In this document: piece by piece, positions 48,321 through 56,457 of the stretch
Layout of the letters: each line of letters opens with the position of its first letter
How positions within the stretch are numbered: the first letter of the stretch is position 1
Assembly (NCBI RefSeq): GCF_003667545.1
Contig: NZ_RCUV01000005.1
Location: forward strand, 248,001-312,000
DNA from: Mycetocola manganoxydans
Lineage (GTDB): Bacteria > Actinomycetota > Actinomycetes > Actinomycetales > Microbacteriaceae
Length of the DNA stretch: 64,000 bases
Direction: 5' to 3'
Notes under the pieces: generated by a model
Told to the model about the DNA's origin: nothing
The model's database searches: none
What the model saw: only the letters and a program-made list of their open reading frames with translations
Program-made: the position numbers and the translations under genes

Positions 48321-48540
48321 TCAGGCGCCGGTCGAGATCTTCACGACGACGGAATTCGAGGCCGCACCGCGCAACCGGCTGGCCGCCCGGATCGCCTTGT
48401 AGCGGAGCCCGTACTTACGCTCGAGCGCTTCGTCGATCGCGACGCGGCTGTCTGCATCCGTCAGTACCTCTGCGCGGCCCGGTGTCGCTGTGTTGGATTC
48501 GACGTTTCCCCGAACGTCACTGTCAACCCAGGTAGGACTT
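48321..48540 (-). pseudogene. 3' remnant of a PPOX/F420-type oxidoreductase gene
   Basis: A minus-strand frame ends at the stop at 48321. It encodes a protein-like stretch of about 65-70 residues containing GRAEVLTDADSRVAIDEALE, KYGLRYKAIRAASRLRG and NSVVVKIS. No start codon is present. The frame closes upstream at a stop near 48545, inside the end of the ScyD/ScyE-like gene. The pattern AEVLTD...KYG...VVVKI resembles the C-terminal end of pyridoxamine-phosphate-oxidase-like F420-dependent enzymes of about 130-150 residues. I read it as a headless gene fragment left by a deletion or insertion. The family match is tentative. Confidence 0.5.
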
Positions 48541-49683
48541 CATCCATTTGCCCTTGAGGCTGACCTTCACGACCTTGCCGATCGCCTGTGGGCCCTCCGC
48601 GCCCATGACGAAGGCATCCTTCGTCAGATAGATCGACCTGCCCGACAGCTCGATCGCGGCGGGCGAGGTCACCGGGAACGATGCCACAGCCTGTTTGCTC
48701 CACGGCAGGACCACCGAGACCTGACCGGTGCCGTCGGGGCCGCCGAACATCTCCGCCACGAACACCACGCCGGTCTTCTGCGAGACAGCGAGACCTGTCG
48801 CACCCACGAATCCGGTCGCATGGGTCACAACCTTGCCGTTCCACGGGTTGACCTTGTAGACCATGCCACGCATTCCGAGGCTCGCGTCTTCAGGACCGCC
48901 AGGGAGCGCGGTGACATACAGCCACCCACCTGGTCCCACCTCGACATCCGTCGGCACTGGTTCGAACCGGTAACCATACCCGACGGCGCACTCGGGGAAT
49001 CCCGCCTGCTCAGCGAGTTCAGCGCTGATGGTGATCGGTGGCATCGGCGGAAGCACGGCGACAGTCGAGATCCTGCCCTTGTGCCCGACCTTGATGATGG
49101 CGTTCATCCCGGCGTCTGCGATGTAGACCCCGTCCTTGAGTGCCAGGGACGCATACGCGTGGGTATCGAGGATGCCGGTGTAACTGGCAGCGCCGAATGG
49201 CCCGTTGGGATCGAACTGAGATGCGCACGACTCCGGCAGGTCGGTGAATCCATACGTGTTGACGCCGTCAGGGTTCACGCGGTCTTCAAAGGCGCGGAGA
49301 TCTGCCACCGCCGTCGGAGCGCCGCGCTTCGTGATCCTCATCAGCGTCGCGCGCGAGTGTGCTTCATCCTGTGATGCCTGCACGTAATAGACGGTGTCGC
49401 CTCGGGTGCTGACCGCGCCGATCTCGTCGCCGTTCCCGCTCGCGATGGTCGTGGACGAGCCGCGCGGAGGGACCTTGGTCAGGACGCCGGAGAAGTTCTG
49501 GGTCACATAGGCGTTTCCGCGGTGATCGACGTCGAGCGACAGGGGGCTGAGTAGTCCGTCTGCGATCACTCGTTCGCTGATGCTGACCGGTGGTTTTCCA
49601 CCGTGGGCGGATGCCGGCGCTGCGATCGCGACGGTCGCGATCACGGCTGCGCACACCGTCGCCGACAGGGTCGTGCTTTTCAC
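48523..49683 (-). CDS. Secreted ScyD/ScyE family protein (beta-propeller-like)
   Basis: A 386-residue exported protein. A signal peptide (residues 1-26, ending APASAHG) precedes repeated blade-like segments (LSPLSLDVDHRGNAYVTQNFSG; VPTDVEVGPGGWLYVTALPGG; VGATGLAVSQKTGVVFVAEMF). These fit an NHL/SMP-30-like propeller of the ScyD/ScyE group. Its function in non-cyanobacteria is unknown. The GTG start at 49683 has AAAGGAG 6 nt upstream. Two palindromes in the 186-nt upstream gap suggest tight regulation. The 3' end overlaps the remnant of another gene. Confidence 0.85.
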   Translation of the reverse strand: MKSTTLSATVCAAVIATVAIAAPASAHGGKPPVSISERVIADGLLSPLSLDVDHRGNAYVTQNFSGVLTKVPPRGSSTTIASGNGDEIGAVSTRGDTVYYVQASQDEAHSRATLMRITKRGAPTAVADLRAFEDRVNPDGVNTYGFTDLPESCASQFDPNGPFGAASYTGILDTHAYASLALKDGVYIADAGMNAIIKVGHKGRISTVAVLPPMPPITISAELAEQAGFPECAVGYGYRFEPVPTDVEVGPGGWLYVTALPGGPEDASLGMRGMVYKVNPWNGKVVTHATGFVGATGLAVSQKTGVVFVAEMFGGPDGTGQVSVVLPWSKQAVASFPVTSPAAIELSGRSIYLTKDAFVMGAEGPQAIGKVVKVSLKGKWMKSYLG

Positions 49684-49743
49684 TCTGTACTCCTTTGTCA
49701 GATGAATTGGACAGAGGAGTCAGGATGCTGCCGCCCGCGTCCT

Positions 49744-49759
49744 GCGGTATCTACCGCAC
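49744..49759. promoter_or_regulatory. 16-bp palindromic operator upstream of the ScyD/ScyE-like gene
   Basis: TGCGGTATCTACCGCA is a perfect palindrome (7-2-7), 61 nt upstream of the GTG start. The symmetry is that of a dimeric regulator site. The regulator is unknown. Confidence 0.6.
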
Positions 49760-49789
49760 CGCAGAGGAGATTTCCCGTGGACCAAGCAT

Positions 49790-49802
49790 GAGGATTCCTC
49801 AG
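49790..49802. promoter_or_regulatory. 13-bp palindrome upstream of the ScyD/ScyE-like gene
   Basis: TGAGGATTCCTCA is a perfect palindrome around a central T. Part of it recurs as ACTCAGGAAT about 25 nt further on (49829-49838), forming spaced direct and inverted CCTGAG repeats. Confidence 0.5.
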
Positions 49803-49869
49803 GTTTGCAGCACGCTACTCAGGAATGCCGGACCTGTCGAGCCCCGCCAAGGAGGAAATCAGAGCGGAT

Positions 49870-50541
49870 TCAGTCGATGTAGGTCGTGGTGACGAGAATC
49901 GCCCGGTGGTCGGACGCGCCGCGCGGCAGCGTCTTGACGTCGTCCATGCCCATGTTGACGCTCGTCACGAAGTCGAAGTGACCCCGGAAAATCTTGTACC
50001 TCGAGTACGTGCGCTCGTTGCTCAGGGAGAGCTCGTAGCCCATCTCGGTGATCCTGCGTCGCAGGTTGTTCTTGAAGATCGGGTAATTGAAGTCACCCAC
50101 CATGACGGTTGGGATGCCTTCCGCGAGGCTGTGCAGCTCACTGTGCGCCGTCTTGATCTGCTTGCGACGAAGCGAATTCAGCGCTGTGAGGGGTGCGGCG
50201 TGGAACGAGGCGACGAGCATCTCGCGCCCCGCTTCCCTATCGAACAGTTTCGTGGCGATGAGTCGTTCGTTCGCGGGCGAGAAAAGCATGTCGTGCATGG
50301 ATTTCTTCAGTTCGAAAGCCGTCGTCGTGATGGCGTCGAACCGGTCCTGGTTGTAGTAGATCGCGAGCCCCAGGCGGTTGGCGCGGGTCGAGTCGGCCAG
50401 CCGCAGGTTGCCGACGGTCTCGGGCAGAAGCTCACTGTCGGCTTCCTGGAGGCACAGGACATCGGCCTCGTAGAGGGTTTCCAGACCGGTGAGTTCGGCG
50501 CTTGCTGCGTGCTTGCGCAGGTTGTAGCTGATGATTCTGAT
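49870..50541 (-). CDS. Endonuclease/exonuclease/phosphatase family protein with apparent AUC start
   Basis: About 223 residues of the EEP fold. Motifs: IISYNLRKH, VLCLQEADSELLP (metal Glu), GDFNYPIF (Asp/Asn), and GASDHRAILV (terminal Asp-His). Probable hydrolase of phosphodiesters; substrate unknown. There is no ATG, GTG or TTG near the expected N-terminus. ATC at 50539-50541 (protein RIISYN...) sits 5 nt after GGGGAG and aligns with the usual MIRxISYNLRKH start. Longer in-frame versions must reach back into the next gene. It is followed by a 186-nt gap. Confidence 0.8.
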   Translation of the reverse strand: MRIISYNLRKHAASAELTGLETLYEADVLCLQEADSELLPETVGNLRLADSTRANRLGLAIYYNQDRFDAITTTAFELKKSMHDMLFSPANERLIATKLFDREAGREMLVASFHAAPLTALNSLRRKQIKTAHSELHSLAEGIPTVMVGDFNYPIFKNNLRRRITEMGYELSLSNERTYSRYKIFRGHFDFVTSVNMGMDDVKTLPRGASDHRAILVTTTYID

Positions 50542-50602
50542 GAGGACTCCCCGTCCGAACAGTCGATTCCGAAATTCTACCGCCGCTCCGGCCCGTTGTG
50601 GA

Positions 50603-51139
50603 TCAGCGCCAACCGTATCGACGTCCCAGAGCGTGCGCGACGCGGGCGAATTGAGCTTCACCGAGGGCGGCTGCCTCCCGACGCATGCCGTCGGGATGCA
50701 CCTCGAAAATACGATCGATGCCCACCCAGCTCGGGCGGCCCTGAACGTCCCAGTTCCCACTGCCGATCGACACGAAGTCCACGTCCTCGGTCCCGTGCGG
50801 TTTACTCGTCAGTTGCACGGCGACACACGAGCCGTTCGGTCGGGTGGCGACGATGAGCACCGGGCGGTCCTTGCCTCTGCCATCCTTCTCCTCGTACGGG
50901 ACCCAGGTCCAGACGATCTCGCCGGGATCCGGGTTTCCATCCGTCGACGGGACATAGGACATCCGGACCCGGCCGACCGTGCCAGGTTCGATCTCCCGAG
51001 TCGCGTGAGAGCCGGAGCGACCAGCCTCAGCGTCGCTCGCTGTCGACGGAGAGTGCTGAGCATCGCGCGGCGTCGATGTTTGTCCCGAGCGCAGCAGCGC
51101 CGTCAGAACTGAGCGGACCATTTTGCCGACGGATGCCAT
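50603..51139 (-). CDS. PemK/MazF-like protein, no antitoxin partner
   Basis: A 178-residue protein with a disordered Ser/Thr-rich N-terminus (to about 65) and a PemK/MazF-like barrel: GEIVWTWVPYEEKDGRGKDRPVLIVAT, CVAVQLTSKPHG and WVGIDRIFEV. In MazF toxins the core is a sequence-specific RNase; whether this one is active is unknown. I start at the ATG at 51139 preceded by AGAGG. There is no antitoxin gene on either side, unlike a true toxin-antitoxin pair. It is common as a single chromosomal gene in related genera. Confidence 0.75.
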   Translation of the reverse strand: MASVGKMVRSVLTALLRSGQTSTPRDAQHSPSTASDAEAGRSGSHATREIEPGTVGRVRMSYVPSTDGNPDPGEIVWTWVPYEEKDGRGKDRPVLIVATRPNGSCVAVQLTSKPHGTEDVDFVSIGSGNWDVQGRPSWVGIDRIFEVHPDGMRREAAALGEAQFARVAHALGRRYGWR

Positions 51140-51238
51140 GGTGTCGCCTCTTTCTGTCCACGGGGACGCGCCGTCACGCACGCGGTCGGACGCCGCTCAT
51201 CCTAACCCCGCCGCAACAGCACCCCGTGAACGACGGAA

Positions 51239-51266
51239 CGGGATGCCACCCGAAGGCGGCATCCCG
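51239..51266 (-). terminator. Hairpin after amt
   Basis: CGGGATGCC (51239-51247) pairs with GGCATCCCG (51258-51266), 10-nt loop, 22 nt after the amt stop. No strong U-tract. Confidence 0.55.
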
Positions 51267-51288
51267 ATCTGTCGGTGTGCTTCGAAGG

Positions 51289-52521
51289 TCAGACGACCTC
51301 GAGCGCGTATCCCTCTTCGCCGTGCACCGAGGTGTCGACGCCGGCGATTTCGTCTTCGTTCCTGACCCGGAAGCCGAGGGTCTTCTGGATCGCGAAGCCG
51401 ATGATCCCGGCGACGAGGAAGGCGTAGACGAGGACAGCTGCTGCCGCGATGACCTGGACGGCGAGCTGTTCGAACCCGCCACCGAGGAAGAGGCCGGTGC
51501 CGGTGGCGAAGAAGCCGAGGTAGACCGTTCCGACGAGGCCACCGACGAGGTGGATGCCGACGACGTCGAGTGAGTCATCGAAGCCGAGCTTGAACTTGAG
51601 CTCGACCGCGAGGGCGCAGACCGCACCGGTGACGACACCGAGGAGGAGGGCCCAGCCAGGAGTGAGGTTCGCGCAGGCCGGTGTGATGGCGACGAGGCCG
51701 GCGACAGCTCCCGATGCTGCTCCGACGGAGGTGGCCTTGCCATCCTTGAGCTTCTCGATGATCAGCCAGCCGATGATCGCTGCCGCCGTCGCGCCGAGCG
51801 TGTTGATGACGATGAGTCCGGTGTTCGCCAGGCCGTTGAGCCATTCCGCTCCGGCGTTGAAACCGAACCAGCCGAACCAGAGGATCGACGCGCCGAGGAG
51901 GGTGAGCGGAACATTGTGGGGCTTCTGGATGCCCTTCTGGAAGCCGACCCGCTTGCCCAGGACAAGGGCGAGTGCGAGTGCTGCGGCACCGGCGTTGATG
52001 TGGACGGCGGTACCACCGGCGTAGTCGATGACGGCGATGCCTGATTCTTCACCGAAGAGCGTCGTGCCGAGGTTCATGATCCAGCCGCCACCCCACACCC
52101 ATGCCGCGATGGGGAAGTATCCGATGGTCGCGAAGATGCCGGCGAAGAGCATCCAGGACCCGAACTTCGCCCGGTCGGCGATCGCACCGGAGATCAGGGC
52201 GATGGTGATGATGGCGAAGGTGGCACCGTAGGTCGCGCCGAGGAGGTTGGTGTTGGCATCCTCACCCTGCGCGAGGGCGGTGAGCCCGAAGTCGGCGAAC
52301 GGGTTGCCAGCGAAGTCGGTGGGGCTCGCGACCGCGCTCATGTTGAAGCCGTAGAGAATCCACAGCACGGTGATGAGGCCCAGTGCGCCGAAGCTCATCA
52401 TCATCATGCTGATGACGCTCTTGGCCTTCACAAGGCCGCCGTAGAAGAATGCGACGCCAGGGGTCATCAACAGCACGAGCGCGGTTGCTGTGATTCCCCA
52501 GGCAATGCTGCCGGTGTCCAT
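51289..52521 (-). CDS. amt: Ammonium transporter
   Basis: An Amt/MEP/Rh channel of 410 residues with about eleven spans. DTGSIAWGITATALVLLMTPGVAFFYGGLVKAKS is the N-terminal family pattern in segments. Pore histidines are expected in AVHINAGAAALALAL and GIHLVGGLVGT. It lies alone: no glnK or glnD follows, in contrast to the usual amt-glnK-glnD order. A GlnR-like site lies about 90 nt upstream. Confidence 0.95.
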   Translation of the reverse strand: MDTGSIAWGITATALVLLMTPGVAFFYGGLVKAKSVISMMMMSFGALGLITVLWILYGFNMSAVASPTDFAGNPFADFGLTALAQGEDANTNLLGATYGATFAIITIALISGAIADRAKFGSWMLFAGIFATIGYFPIAAWVWGGGWIMNLGTTLFGEESGIAVIDYAGGTAVHINAGAAALALALVLGKRVGFQKGIQKPHNVPLTLLGASILWFGWFGFNAGAEWLNGLANTGLIVINTLGATAAAIIGWLIIEKLKDGKATSVGAASGAVAGLVAITPACANLTPGWALLLGVVTGAVCALAVELKFKLGFDDSLDVVGIHLVGGLVGTVYLGFFATGTGLFLGGGFEQLAVQVIAAAAVLVYAFLVAGIIGFAIQKTLGFRVRNEDEIAGVDTSVHGEEGYALEVV

Positions 52522-52610
52522 ATCGTGTCCTTAGTTCTCTCGAAGTGCATCGGGCCGCCGACGAGGAACACAAGGTGCCTGTCGGTGTGAAGCCAGCTTG
52601 GATGCCGGAC

Positions 52611-52649
52611 GTTTCGAGAGCGGTGCGCCCGATGTTTCGGGTTGGTTAC
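52611..52649 (-). promoter_or_regulatory. GlnR-like nitrogen-control box upstream of amt
   Basis: On the minus strand GTAAC-N6-GAAAC (52649-52634) is followed after 7 nt by GCACC-N6-GAAAC (52626-52611). The actinobacterial GlnR consensus is GTnAC-N6-GAAAC repeated with a 6-nt gap. The first half matches fully; the second has a weaker GTnAC half-site and one extra spacer base. Confidence 0.6.
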
Positions 52650-52654
52650 ACCGG

Positions 52655-52677
52655 ACGTGCTTGTGTAAAAAGCACGT
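52655..52677 (-). terminator. zapE terminator hairpin
   Basis: ACGTGCTT (52655-52662) pairs with AAGCACGT (52670-52677) around a 7-nt loop, 9 nt after the zapE stop. Confidence 0.55.
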
Positions 52678-52686
52678 TTCGCGGGA

Positions 52687-53724
52687 CTAGGACGTTTCGG
52701 TGAGGGCGATCATTCGCGACATCGACCGCAGGTACTTCTTGCGGTAGCCGCCCGAGAGCATGTCGCCGGCGAAGACCTGGTCGAGAGGGACTCCGGTCGC
52801 GGTGATCGGAATCTGCGCGTCGTACACCCGGTCGATGAACGCCACGAGCCGGAGCGCCTCGGTCTGCGAGTGCAGCTCGTGAACGTCGCGCAGCCCGATC
52901 CGGTCGAGTCCGTCGATGAGTTTGATGTACTTCGACGGGTGCACGGTGGCGAGGTGGGCGATGAGGTCGTCGAACGTGTCATCCGACATCCGCTCCCCCG
53001 CTGCATCGGCAGACGCGAGAGTCTGGGAATAGTCGGCAGGATCGACTGTTGCGGCGTGACCCTCCGTGGAGCGTCGGCGGAAGTCGTTGCCGTCGATGCG
53101 CAGCGTGGTGAAATTGCTCGACATGGCATGGATCTCGCGAAGGAAGTCCTGGGCGGCGAACCGGCCCTCCCCCAGCGCGTTCGGCGGGGTGTTCGAGGTC
53201 GCGGCAACGCGGGTCCCCTTACCGACCAGGTCGGTCAGCAGCCTGGTCATCATCATGGTGTCGCCCGGGTCGTCGAGTTCGAACTCGTCGATGCACAGCA
53301 GGGTCGATCCGGTGAGCGCTTCGACGGCCTTCGCGTAGCCGAGCGCGCCGACGAGTGCGGTGTATTCGATGAAGGTGCCGAAGTACTTGCGGGGGCCGGG
53401 AGCGGCGTGCCACAACGCCGCGAGCAGATGGGTCTTGCCGACACCGAAGCCGCCGTCGAGGTACACACCCGGCTTCACCTCCGGCTCCTTCTTCTTGCGT
53501 CCGAAGAATCCCGATGACTTCGCCGGTGTCCACCCGGTGGAGAATGCCTCGAGCAGTTCGACGGCTTCCTGCTGGGACGTGAACTCGGGGTCGGGCCGGT
53601 AGCTCGCGAAGCTGGCATCCGTGAACTGGCGCGGAGGTACGAGGCTTGCGGCGATCTCGTCTCCGGTGATCGACGGCGATCGGTCGGAGATGCGGGTGCG
53701 GGCCGTCTCAGCGGTCTGGCTCAT
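52687..53724 (-). CDS. zapE: Cell division ATPase ZapE
   Basis: An AFG1-like P-loop ATPase of 345 residues, linked to FtsZ ring function and stress in E. coli. Walker A is GGFGVGKT (91-98), Walker B LLCIDEFELDD, sensor region VAATSNTPPNALGEGRF, and the C-terminal YRKKYLRSMSRM block. I start at the ATG at 53724 (MSQTAETART); the frame runs on to 53937 but over non-homologous sequence. Divergent from the sulfurtransferase gene. Confidence 0.92.
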   Translation of the reverse strand: MSQTAETARTRISDRSPSITGDEIAASLVPPRQFTDASFASYRPDPEFTSQQEAVELLEAFSTGWTPAKSSGFFGRKKKEPEVKPGVYLDGGFGVGKTHLLAALWHAAPGPRKYFGTFIEYTALVGALGYAKAVEALTGSTLLCIDEFELDDPGDTMMMTRLLTDLVGKGTRVAATSNTPPNALGEGRFAAQDFLREIHAMSSNFTTLRIDGNDFRRRSTEGHAATVDPADYSQTLASADAAGERMSDDTFDDLIAHLATVHPSKYIKLIDGLDRIGLRDVHELHSQTEALRLVAFIDRVYDAQIPITATGVPLDQVFAGDMLSGGYRKKYLRSMSRMIALTETS

Positions 53725-53869
53725 GGGAGAATACCTCGTGTGTCGAAGTTGTCCGGCGCCTCCCCGGAAGTCGGGACAGGGTCGGATTTCGCAGGAAAGA
53801 ACGGTCCCCAGCCTAAGCCTTTTCGATGCACCAGCCGTGCCGCGAAGCGGCCCACTCCGGAGGTAGAGC

Positions 53870-54766
53870 ATGCCCATCGAAACCGACAACTCCCCCGCCT
53901 TCGCGGACTTCGCACACCCGGAACGCCTCGTCAGCACGGCCTGGCTCGAGGAACGGCTCGGTACCGACGGGCTCGTCGTCGTCGAATCCGATGAGGACGT
54001 CCTGCTCTACGAGATCGGACACATCCCGGGCGCCGTGAAGATCGACTGGCACACCGACCTCAACGACCCGGTCGAACGCGACTACATCGATGGTGCCGCT
54101 TTCGCCGAACTTCTCTCCAGCCGCGGCATCTCCCGCGACGACACGATCGTTCTCTACGGCGACAAGAGCAACTGGTGGGCGGCGTACACGCTCTGGGTCT
54201 TCACCCTGTTCGGCCACAGTGACGTCCGTCTCCTCGATGGCGGGCGTGACAAGTGGATCGCCGAAGGACGCCCGATGACGACGGATGCTCCGGGGCGGCC
54301 ACGCACGGACTATCCCGTCGTCGAGCGCGACGATTCCGGGATCCGCGCGTACAAGGAGGATGTGCTCGCGCACCTCGGCAAGCCGCTCATCGACGTGCGC
54401 TCCCCCGAGGAGTACAGCGGGGAGCGCAACACTGCCCCGGCGTACCCGGAGGAAGGCGCACTGCGCTCCGGCCACATTCCCACGGCGAGGAGCGTGCCCT
54501 GGTCGAAGGCCGTGGCCGATGACGGAACATTCCGGCCGGTCACCGATCTCGACTCGATCTACCGCGACGGAGCCGGACTCCGTGACGGCGACGAGGTCGT
54601 CGCGTACTGCCGGATCGGTGAGCGGTCCAGCCACACCTGGTTCGTGCTGTCCTACCTGCTCGGTTTCGAGAACGTGCGCAACTATGACGGATCGTGGACC
54701 GAGTGGGGCAGCGCTGTTCGCGTCCCGATCGCGATCGGAACCGAGCCGGGCGAGCTCCGTCGCTGA
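53870..54766 (+). CDS. sseA: Thiosulfate/3-mercaptopyruvate sulfurtransferase
   Basis: A two-domain rhodanese of 298 residues. The N-terminal inactive domain ([14 protein letters not shown]) precedes the catalytic domain, with Cys247 in YCRIGERSS. The CRIGERSS loop is the actinobacterial thiosulfate sulfurtransferase type. It lies 41 nt before sufE, so the two likely work together in sulfur transfer. Confidence 0.92.
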   Translation: MPIETDNSPAFADFAHPERLVSTAWLEERLGTDGLVVVESDEDVLLYEIGHIPGAVKIDWHTDLNDPVERDYIDGAAFAELLSSRGISRDDTIVLYGDKSNWWAAYTLWVFTLFGHSDVRLLDGGRDKWIAEGRPMTTDAPGRPRTDYPVVERDDSGIRAYKEDVLAHLGKPLIDVRSPEEYSGERNTAPAYPEEGALRSGHIPTARSVPWSKAVADDGTFRPVTDLDSIYRDGAGLRDGDEVVAYCRIGERSSHTWFVLSYLLGFENVRNYDGSWTEWGSAVRVPIAIGTEPGELRR

Positions 54767-54807
54767 CCCGGCCGCGCGGCATCCGGTCGTGGGAGAATAG
54801 GGACACC

Positions 54808-55242
54808 ATGACTGAAACTCTTCCGAACCAGCTTGCCGAGATCCGCGACGAGTTCCTCGCCGTCGACGAACGGACGAGGCTTCAGCTCCTGCTCGAGTTC
54901 TCCCGGGAGCTGCCTGCGCTTCCCCAGCGTTACGCTGACCACCCCGACCTGCTCGAACGGGTCGTGGAGTGCCAGTCCCCCATCTTCATCTTCGTCGAGG
55001 TTGCAGACGACGGCGTCCACCTCCACGCGACGGCACCGGAGGAGGCGCCGACCACCCGTGGGTTCGCGAGCATCCTGGCGCAGGCAATCGACGGGTTGAG
55101 CGTCGACGAGGTGCTTGCGATTCCCGCCGACTTCCCGCAGATGCTCGGGCTCGGCAAGGCGGTCTCTCCGCTGCGCCTCAACGGGATGAACGGGATGCTG
55201 CAGCGAGCGAAACGACAGCTCGCCGCGCGAGCCTCGGTCTGA
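54808..55242 (+). CDS. sufE: SufE family cysteine desulfuration protein
   Basis: A 144-residue sulfur acceptor that takes persulfide sulfur from a cysteine desulfurase (or possibly the adjacent rhodanese). The acceptor Cys55 is in VVECQSPIFIFVEV. The fold ends with FPQMLGLGKAVSPLRLNGMNGML. The ATG at 54808 is the natural start; an upstream in-frame ATG would overlap the rhodanese gene. No sufS is adjacent. It ends 2 bp before the convergent hydrolase gene. Confidence 0.9.
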   Translation: MTETLPNQLAEIRDEFLAVDERTRLQLLLEFSRELPALPQRYADHPDLLERVVECQSPIFIFVEVADDGVHLHATAPEEAPTTRGFASILAQAIDGLSVDEVLAIPADFPQMLGLGKAVSPLRLNGMNGMLQRAKRQLAARASV

Positions 55243-55244
55243 TC

Positions 55245-56432
55245 TCAGTCGAGCGTCGCAGCCCAGTCGCGGATCGCGCTCGTCCACCGCTTCTCGTCGT
55301 AGTTCCAGAGCTTCGTATGCCGCGCGACGGTGAAGCGCTCGAACGTCACGATGTCCGGCCGCACCGCGGCCAGGTCGTGCGACCCTGACGACGGAACGAA
55401 TCCATCGTCATCACTGTGGAGGACGAGCATCGGGAGGTGCAGTTCGTCTGCGCGGCTGACGACGTCGAGTCCTGGGAAGTCGACGGCTGCGTCGAGACCG
55501 GTAAGAGCGCGTCCCCACGAATTTGAGATCGCCCCGATGGCTGCCAGTCGAAGAGGAACAGGGATGCGCGTGGCATCCGCCTGGAATTCCAGAACGCGAC
55601 CCCAATCGAGAACCGGGGATTCGAGGACGATGCCGCGGAGGAGATCCGGGCGGCTCGTCCTCAACGTCGTCTGCACAGCGATCGTCCCACCCATCGACCA
55701 GCCCATGAGCACGATCTCGGTTGCCCCATGTTCCGCAGCGACGGTGATGGCGGCGTCGACGTCCTGCCATTCGGTGTCGCCGAGGCCGTACAGCCCGTCA
55801 GAACTGCGGGGTGCGTCACCGTCGTTGCGATACGAGACGAGGAGCGATGAATACCCGGCCTCACGCCAGACCGGGACGGCGCGGAGACATTCACTCCGCG
55901 TCGTTCCACGACCGTGCACGATGACAACCCAGCGGCCGGTATCGTCCGACGCGGGGAAAAGCCACGCCGGGGCGTTTCCCGCTGGCGTCGGAACGGCGAT
56001 GTCCCGGTAGTCGATTCCGAGTTCGTCGGGTCGGGAGTAATACCAGCCGCTGAAGGTCGCCGGCCCGCGCTCGGGTAGCCCGTCGCTCGGTGACTCGAGC
56101 TCGCGGGTGACGGTGGTTCCGTTCGATTCGAGTAGCCCGCCGAGGCGCAGGTACCTCTCGGGCGTGCCGAAGAACAGTCCGTACCGGCCGGGCAGAACGG
56201 TGTCGGGGTTCTTCGCGAGGGTGATGGTGCCGTTCGAGGAATCGATGGCGAGCACGTCACTTTCCCTGAACCGGGTACGAGCCGGCGTGACAACGCGCCT
56301 GGCCACGGTGCCGACAGCGAGGATCGCACTTCCGGTGAGGGTGAGAAGGATGCCACCCAGGGTGATGGCGATGCGCCTCCGGCGGGCCGACGAGCGGGGG
56401 ACGGGCTGGTCGGCGTGGCTGTGACGTTTCAT
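55245..56432 (-). CDS. Membrane-anchored alpha/beta hydrolase
   Basis: A 395-residue hydrolase with a basic N-terminus and one membrane segment (about 20-45, IAITLGGILLTLTGSAILAVGTV). The fold shows VVIVHGRGTTRSECL (oxyanion), GWSMGG (nucleophile Ser), HSDDDGFVP (acid) and ARHTKLWN (His). About 110 residues between the anchor and the fold are unassigned. Substrate unknown. The ATG at 56432 lies 9 nt after a TAGAGT box; a TTG two codons earlier is in frame. Confidence 0.85.
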   Translation of the reverse strand: MKRHSHADQPVPRSSARRRRIAITLGGILLTLTGSAILAVGTVARRVVTPARTRFRESDVLAIDSSNGTITLAKNPDTVLPGRYGLFFGTPERYLRLGGLLESNGTTVTRELESPSDGLPERGPATFSGWYYSRPDELGIDYRDIAVPTPAGNAPAWLFPASDDTGRWVVIVHGRGTTRSECLRAVPVWREAGYSSLLVSYRNDGDAPRSSDGLYGLGDTEWQDVDAAITVAAEHGATEIVLMGWSMGGTIAVQTTLRTSRPDLLRGIVLESPVLDWGRVLEFQADATRIPVPLRLAAIGAISNSWGRALTGLDAAVDFPGLDVVSRADELHLPMLVLHSDDDGFVPSSGSHDLAAVRPDIVTFERFTVARHTKLWNYDEKRWTSAIRDWAATLD

Positions 56433-56441
56433 TGGCAAGTA

Positions 56442-56451
56442 ACTCTAGTCT
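56442..56451. promoter_or_regulatory. Interlocked divergent -10 boxes
   Basis: TAGTCT (56446-56451, plus) drives the DUF3000 gene, starting at its GTG 6 nt on. TAGAGT (56447-56442, minus) drives the hydrolase. The two hexamers share the bases TA at 56446-56447 and are read in opposite directions. Confidence 0.55.
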
Positions 56452-56457
56452 GCAAAC

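Noticed and set aside
50603-51139. Type II toxin-antitoxin pair
   Set aside because: No small antitoxin gene adjoins the PemK/MazF-like gene.
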